A stretch of 64,000 nt of DNA from JBJXGV01 sp046160485 (lineage in GTDB: Bacteria; Orphanbacterota; Orphanbacteria; JBJXGV01). Below are positions 60,206 through 64,000 of the stretch, one piece after another. The stretch is taken from contig JBJXGV010000021.1 of NCBI GenBank assembly GCA_046160485.1, forward strand, positions 1 to 64,000. The letters run 5' to 3'. The translations under genes and the position numbers were made by a program. Position 1 is the first letter of the stretch; each line of letters starts with the position of its first letter. The notes beneath the pieces were generated by a model, which was not told the origin of the DNA, did no database searches, and saw only the letters and a list, made by a program, of their open reading frames with translations.

Positions 60206-61846
60206 ATGGCTGCGAAGCAGATCTGCTTCAACGATGAAGCCCGCCGCAAGATTCTCGGCGGCGTTGAGAAGCTTGCCCGTGCGGTGAAGGCGACACTCGG
60301 CCCGAAGGGGCGGAACGTCGTGCTCGACAAGAAGTTCGGCTCGCCCGTCATCACGAAGGACGGCGTTACGGTCGCGAAGGAGATCGAGCTCGAGGATCCT
60401 TACGAAAACATGGGCGCCCAGATGGTGAAGGAGGTTGCTTCGAAGACCTCCGACGTCGCGGGCGACGGTACGACGACGGCGACGGTTCTTGCCGAGGCGA
60501 TCTACCGCGAGGGTCTTAAGAACGTGACGTCCGGCGCGAACCCGATGTCGATTAAGCGCGGCATCGAGAAGGCTGTCGCGAACGTTGTCGCGAGCCTCGA
60601 GAAGCAGAGCAAGAAGATCAAGCTCGACGACCCCTCCGAGATCAAGCAGGTCGCTGCGATCTCCGCGAACAACGACGCCGAGATCGGCAAGCACATCGCC
60701 GAGGCGTTCGAGAAGGTCGGCAAGGACGGCACGATCACGGTCGAAGAGGCGAAGTCGATCGATACGACGCTCGACGTCGTCGAGGGTATGCAGTTCGATC
60801 GCGGTTACCTCTCGCCGTACTTCGTGACCGACGCCGAGGGTATGGAGTGCGTTCTCGAAGACGCCTACATCCTCATCCACGAGAAGAAGCTTTCGAACCT
60901 GAAGGACCTTCTTCCGCTCCTCGAGAAGGTCGCGAAGACGGGCCGCCCGCTCCTCATCATCGCCGAGGATGTCGAGGGTGAGGCTCTTGCGACGCTCGTC
61001 GTCAACAAGATCCGCGGTACGTTCGTCTGCTGCGCGGTCAAGGCGCCGGGCTTCGGCGACCGCCGCAAGGCAATTCTCGAGGACATTGCCGCCCTCACCG
61101 GCGGTAGCGCGATCAGCGAGGACTTGGGTCTTAAGCTCGAGTCGATCGAACTGACTCAGCTCGGCCGCGCGAAGCGCATCACGGTCGACAAGGAAAACAC
61201 GACGATCATCGAAGGCGTCGGCAAGAAGGCCGACATCCAGGCTCGCGTCGCGCAGCTTCGCCGCCAGATCGAGGACACGACGTCGGACTACGATCGCGAG
61301 AAGCTCCAGGAGCGTCTGGCGAAGCTCGCCGGCGGTGTCGCGGTGATCAAGGTCGGCGCGGCGACCGAAGTCGAGATGAAGGAGAAGAAGGCTCGCGTCG
61401 AGGACGCGCTCCACGCCACGCGTGCGGCTGTCGAGGAAGGCATCGTTCCTGGCGGCGGCGTTGCGCTCTTGCGCTGCGTGAAGGGCCTCTCCACGCTCAA
61501 GCTCAGCGAGGAAGAGCAGATCGGCGTCGAGATCATCAAGCGTGCGCTTCAGGAGCCGCTTCGCATGCTCGCGACGAACGCGGGTGTCGAGGGCTCGGTC
61601 GTCGTCCAGCGCGTGATGGAAGAGACGGGGACGATGGGCTACAACGTCGCGACCGACAAGTACGAGGACATGATGAAGGCCGGCATCCTCGATCCGACCA
61701 AGGTGACGCGTTCCGCGCTCCAGAACGCGGCGTCGATCGCATCGCTTCTCCTCACGACGGAGGCTCTGATCACGGAGATTCCCGAGAAGGAGAAGGCGGC
61801 GGCGGCACCTCAGGGCGGCGGCTACGGCGGCGGGGACATGTACTAG
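60206..61846 (+). CDS. groEL: Chaperonin GroEL
   Basis: A 546-residue protein of normal length. The start is ATG 60206 (AAKQICFNDEARRKILGGVE), after AGGAGGA; the frame is open to 60152. Typical motifs are TLGPKGRNVVLDKKFGSPVI, TKDGVTVAKEIELEDPYENM, VAGDGTTTATVLAEAIYREG (with nucleotide-binding GDGTT), YLSPYFVTDAEGMECVLEDA, AAVEEGIVPGGGVALLR and the C-terminal GGGYGGGDMY. The last is a shortened version of the usual GGM tail. It forms the tetradecameric folding chamber used with GroES. A strong terminator follows 34 bases after the stop. Confidence 0.98.
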   Translation: MAAKQICFNDEARRKILGGVEKLARAVKATLGPKGRNVVLDKKFGSPVITKDGVTVAKEIELEDPYENMGAQMVKEVASKTSDVAGDGTTTATVLAEAIYREGLKNVTSGANPMSIKRGIEKAVANVVASLEKQSKKIKLDDPSEIKQVAAISANNDAEIGKHIAEAFEKVGKDGTITVEEAKSIDTTLDVVEGMQFDRGYLSPYFVTDAEGMECVLEDAYILIHEKKLSNLKDLLPLLEKVAKTGRPLLIIAEDVEGEALATLVVNKIRGTFVCCAVKAPGFGDRRKAILEDIAALTGGSAISEDLGLKLESIELTQLGRAKRITVDKENTTIIEGVGKKADIQARVAQLRRQIEDTTSDYDREKLQERLAKLAGGVAVIKVGAATEVEMKEKKARVEDALHATRAAVEEGIVPGGGVALLRCVKGLSTLKLSEEEQIGVEIIKRALQEPLRMLATNAGVEGSVVVQRVMEETGTMGYNVATDKYEDMMKAGILDPTKVTRSALQNAASIASLLLTTEALITEIPEKEKAAAAPQGGGYGGGDMY

Positions 61847-61880
61847 AACGACGGATCGAAAGCACGACGGATCGTCGAGA

Positions 61881-61907
61881 GGCGCGGGCTGCATGCCCGC
61901 GCCTTTT
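61881..61907 (+). terminator. Rho-independent terminator of the chaperone operon
   Basis: GGCGCGGGC pairs perfectly with GCCCGCGCC around TGCAT and is followed by TTTT. The flanks TCGAGA/TTTTCGA can extend the stem. Confidence 0.9.
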
Positions 61908-61970
61908 CGATTTGGAGGCGCGCGCTGCAAAATCGCGCTCGCCGCGAGGCGAAATCGCGTGCGCCGCCGC

Positions 61971-61992
61971 CGCTCGCCCGCGCGGGCGAGCG
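61971..61992 (+). other. Perfect 22-bp GC-rich palindrome
   Basis: CGCTCGCCCG and its exact complement flank a central CG. It lies about 135 bases before the secreted beta-helix gene and after the groEL terminator, so it is not needed for termination. It may be an operator or a second hairpin. Confidence 0.35.
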
Positions 61993-62126
61993 AAAGCGCG
62001 CAATCGAAGAAAAGATCGCGCTGAATCGGATCATCGCCGCCGGCGTGGCTGCGGGCACAGACCATGCGACTTCGTCGAACGGCGGACGCCTCCTAGGCCG
62101 GGGTGCGCCGCTCGAGAGGTGGCACG

Positions 62127-63362
62127 ATGGTTCGCTCGACCCGTCTTGGAATCGTTGCGCTCGGCATGAGCGCCGCGCTCATCGCCATCAGCGCCGCTGC
62201 CGCGACGCGCGCGGTCCCCGGCTCGTACTCGTCGATCCAAGCGGCGATGAAGGCGGCGAAGCCCGGCGACGTCGTCGCAATCGAAGCGGGAGAGTATCGC
62301 GAGAATATCAATCTCAAGAGCGGCGTGACGCTCCAGGGCGCGGGGATGGGGCAAACGGTGATTAACGGCGGCGCCCTCACCTCGTGCATCTACGTGGTCG
62401 GAGGGGCAACGGCGGCAACCGTGATCACGGACCTCACCGTGACGAACGGGGCATCGTCGAACGGCGGCGGCATCAAGCTCGGCGACGAAAACGACTGCAT
62501 GATCCGGCGCGTGGAGGTCACGCGCAATGTCGCGACCTCGCGCGGCGGCGGCATCTACGTTGCGCCGAACTCCACCGCGCTCATCGAGAACTGCGTCATC
62601 TCGGACAACGCCGCGAAGGCGGGCGCGGGGATCTACTGCCAGACCTCGTACTGCATCATCCGCTTCAACCTGATTTACGCGAACGCGGCCACGGAGAACG
62701 GCGGCGGTATGTTCGGAGCGCTCGACTGCAGCGAAATCCACCACAACACGTTCGACGGGAACGCCGCTCCGGGTCTCGGAGCGGGAGCCAGCTTCGGTTC
62801 TCCAGCGTCGACGCGGTTCGAGGAGAACATCGTTTCGAATAGCGCCGGCGGGTCCGCACTCTGGGTGAGCGGAGCGAGATTGAACTCTTCGTGCAACATT
62901 CTCTGGGGAAACGCGCTCGGCGATAACTCGACGAGCGCGCTCGTCGCCGCGCAGATGATCGGCGATCCGATGTTCTGCGATCGCGCCGCGCGCAATTTCG
63001 CTCTGGATGCCGAATCCCCCGGCGTCAACGCTTCGTGTGCGAGCGGAGAATTCATCGGCGCGTTCGGTCCGGCGTGCGGCTCGGTCGCGCCGCCACCGCC
63101 ACCGCCTCCACCTCCGCCGCCGCCTCCTGAACCGCCACCCCCGCCACCTCCTCCGCCGCCAGACCCGCCCCCGGTTCCGCCGACTCCCGTTGCGCTCGGT
63201 GCGTGCTGCGTACGCGATCTCTGCGTCGATTCCGCGACCGAGACGGACTGCAACGCGGCGGGCGGCACGTGGCTCGGCGAGGGATCATTGTGCGCGAGCG
63301 GCTCGTGCGCGAACGCGACCGAGCCATCGAGCTGGGGGGAAATTAAGGCCCGCTTCCGCTAG
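62127..63362 (+). CDS. Secreted beta-helix protein with polyproline linker, Cys-rich repeat and SWGEIKARFR tail
   Basis: A 411-residue protein. I use ATG 62127 because GAGAGGTGG precedes it; an in-frame start at 62103 is possible. The signal peptide is RLGIVALGMSAALIAISAAA. Residues ~30-310 form a right-handed parallel beta-helix (YSSIQAAMKAAKPGDVVAIE, SGVTLQGAGMGQTVINGG, NGGGIKLGDEN, SRGGGIYVAPNSTALIENCV), with the closing NILWGN...GDPMFCD pattern seen in the protein at 39658. A ~30-residue polyproline linker leads to a single Cys-rich repeat (GACCVRDLC...C..AGGTW.GEG..C...SC). The protein ends in the 14-residue WG tail. The tail thus occurs on an unrelated cargo domain, which supports its being a transferable signal. 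Confidence 0.85.
   Translation: MVRSTRLGIVALGMSAALIAISAAAATRAVPGSYSSIQAAMKAAKPGDVVAIEAGEYRENINLKSGVTLQGAGMGQTVINGGALTSCIYVVGGATAATVITDLTVTNGASSNGGGIKLGDENDCMIRRVEVTRNVATSRGGGIYVAPNSTALIENCVISDNAAKAGAGIYCQTSYCIIRFNLIYANAATENGGGMFGALDCSEIHHNTFDGNAAPGLGAGASFGSPASTRFEENIVSNSAGGSALWVSGARLNSSCNILWGNALGDNSTSALVAAQMIGDPMFCDRAARNFALDAESPGVNASCASGEFIGAFGPACGSVAPPPPPPPPPPPPPEPPPPPPPPPPDPPPVPPTPVALGACCVRDLCVDSATETDCNAAGGTWLGEGSLCASGSCANATEPSSWGEIKARFR
63318..63359 (+). other. C-terminal SWGxIKARFR tail, copy 4
   Basis: Encodes TEPSSWGEIKARFR directly before the stop. It deviates most from the other three (ARF for GLF/GLY), in line with its different cargo domain. Confidence 0.8.
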
Positions 63363-63654
63363 ATCCGTCCCTCGCGCTTCGCCTCCAAGAGCCTTCTCCG
63401 CACGCTTTCCGCACGTTCACGTTCGCACGCCGCAGCATGCCTTCCCCCCTGCACGCGAGATTTCGCTAAAGGTTGCTGAAGTTCCGACGATATTAGTCAA
63501 CGATGCTCGCGCTTCATGTTTCATCGCGCTCTTTGGAGTTTGGAACGGGTCTAGATCGGCGCGGCATGCCCGCCGCGCGAGTCGCGGCTGGGGCCGTTCG
63601 CACGCGTCTCGACGGGTCCTCCTCCTCAAGCGATTGTCGCGTCTCTTTTTCCTG

Positions 63655-63683
63655 TTGACAGCATTTTGGGCGAGTGCTACTTT
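63655..63683 (+). promoter_or_regulatory. Sigma-70-like promoter, extended -10
   Basis: TTGACA (63655-63660), a 17-base spacer and TACTTT (63678-63683) preceded by TGC. The -10 is weak but the extended TG is present. Confidence 0.45.
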
Positions 63684-63910
63684 GCTCGCCGTTTTACCAA
63701 AATCGAAGTGTGCATGTGCGCGTTTGCAGTTCCAATTGTTTGACGCAATGAAGGTTGTGGGGCTGCGGGCGGCGCGCGGAACGAGGAGAAGTTCGATACG
63801 AACTCGGATCACGTCGGGCTCGAAAAAGCGGGGCAACACGAGCCCGCAGAAGCGGAAACTTTCCTCTTTATTGAATCCGGAAAGGGAATTACCGCGCGTG
63901 ATTATTCGTG

Positions 63911-63939
63911 TTGACAGTCCGAAACTCGGCCGATACAGT
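63911..63939 (+). promoter_or_regulatory. Sigma-70-like promoter
   Basis: TTGACA (63911-63916), a 17-base spacer and TACAGT (63934-63939). AT-rich DNA (ATTATTCGTG) lies directly upstream. It should drive a gene starting at or beyond the right edge. Confidence 0.55.
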
Positions 63940-64000
63940 GTCCCGAATCTTTTTTAAGGGGGAGGGCGCGCGAAGAGCGCATGCAAACCGTGGACGCGGC

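Larger units (their letters stand above)
63363..64000 (+). other. Intergenic region without a convincing gene
   Basis: 638 bases follow the beta-helix gene. No open frame here has both a ribosome site and a recognisable protein. The DNA from about 63440 on is less GC-rich than its surroundings. Two promoter-like sites point rightward (63655 and 63911), and an ATG at 63981 near the window edge follows AAGGGGGAGGG at a long distance. The next gene probably starts at or beyond the edge, and the stretch 63690-63910 may be a leader or a small RNA. Confidence 0.6.

Noticed and set aside
60203..62065. 620-codon open frame on the minus strand
   Set aside because: It is antisense to groEL, which is certain. 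The translation is Arg/Leu-rich with no recognisable motif.
63750..63957. Small basic open frame of 68 codons
   Set aside because: No ribosome site lies before its ATG, the composition is Arg/Ser-rich, and the 63911 promoter lies inside it.

Overview
The window is high-GC DNA from an uncultured Gram-negative bacterium. The clues are many lipoprotein or Sec signal peptides, FlgD-like C-terminal domains of the type IX secretion kind on two large secreted proteins, a PorU/gingipain-like C25 peptidase, sulfatase-fold lipoproteins with TPRs, and Cys-rich GACCxxDGxC repeats. My best guess is the FCB superphylum, near Candidatus Eisenbacteria. This is inference from gene content; the window has no rRNA or marker tree. 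Genes are densely packed, mostly with 4-base ATGA/GTGA overlaps, and AAAGGAG-type ribosome binding sites settle most starts. There is one tRNA (Asp). No CRISPR array, insertion sequence or prophage was seen.

Layout. 1-794: end of a Cys-rich secreted protein. 918-4723 (minus): a TMTC-like membrane TPR protein and a sulfatase-fold TPR lipoprotein. 4985-9332: a short secreted paralogue of the first protein, two TolB-like propellers and a seven-bladed FG-GAP protein. 9508-16262: a second sulfatase-fold/TPR lipoprotein and a C25 peptidase. 16382-23033: a cell-wall sugar recycling operon (murQ, ABC binding protein, two permeases, anmK, SpoIID-like enzyme). 23163-28434: a PadR regulator, an ABC ATPase, and an FtsX-type permease fused to an alpha/beta hydrolase. 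28505-28581: tRNA-Asp. 28592-34354 (minus): a surface-glycan operon. 34605-38678 (minus): sigma factor, zinc-finger anti-sigma and secreted CHAT protease. 38955-43818: two secreted proteins with a shared upstream element. 44033-49258: a second glycan operon (FAD oxidoreductase, acetyltransferase, DegT aminotransferase, membrane glycosyltransferase). 49280-50593 (minus): the full-length Cys-rich paralogue. 50752-51473 (minus): two small paralogous membrane proteins. 51591-57534 (minus): a third glycan cluster. 57788-61846: dnaK, groES, groEL. 62127-63362: a secreted beta-helix protein. 63363-64000: no convincing gene, but two promoter-like sites.

The most striking signal is a 14-residue C-terminal motif, [VT]-E-x-x-[ST]-W-G-x-[ILV]-K-[GA]-[LR]-[FY]-R, ending exactly at the stop codon of four secreted proteins (ends at 794, 5638, 49280 and 63362). 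It has no hydrophobic segment, so it does not look like LPXTG or PEP-CTERM. I read it as a candidate undescribed sorting, processing or anchoring tag. It occurs beside a second tail class, the FlgD-like domains on the proteins ending at 16262 and 43818.

Other points of interest are the peptidoglycan-sugar salvage operon with no ATPase gene of its own, the permease-hydrolase fusion, the sigma/anti-sigma/CHAT trio next to two genes with a common upstream element, and the dnaK-groES-groEL array without CIRCE, hrcA, grpE or dnaJ.
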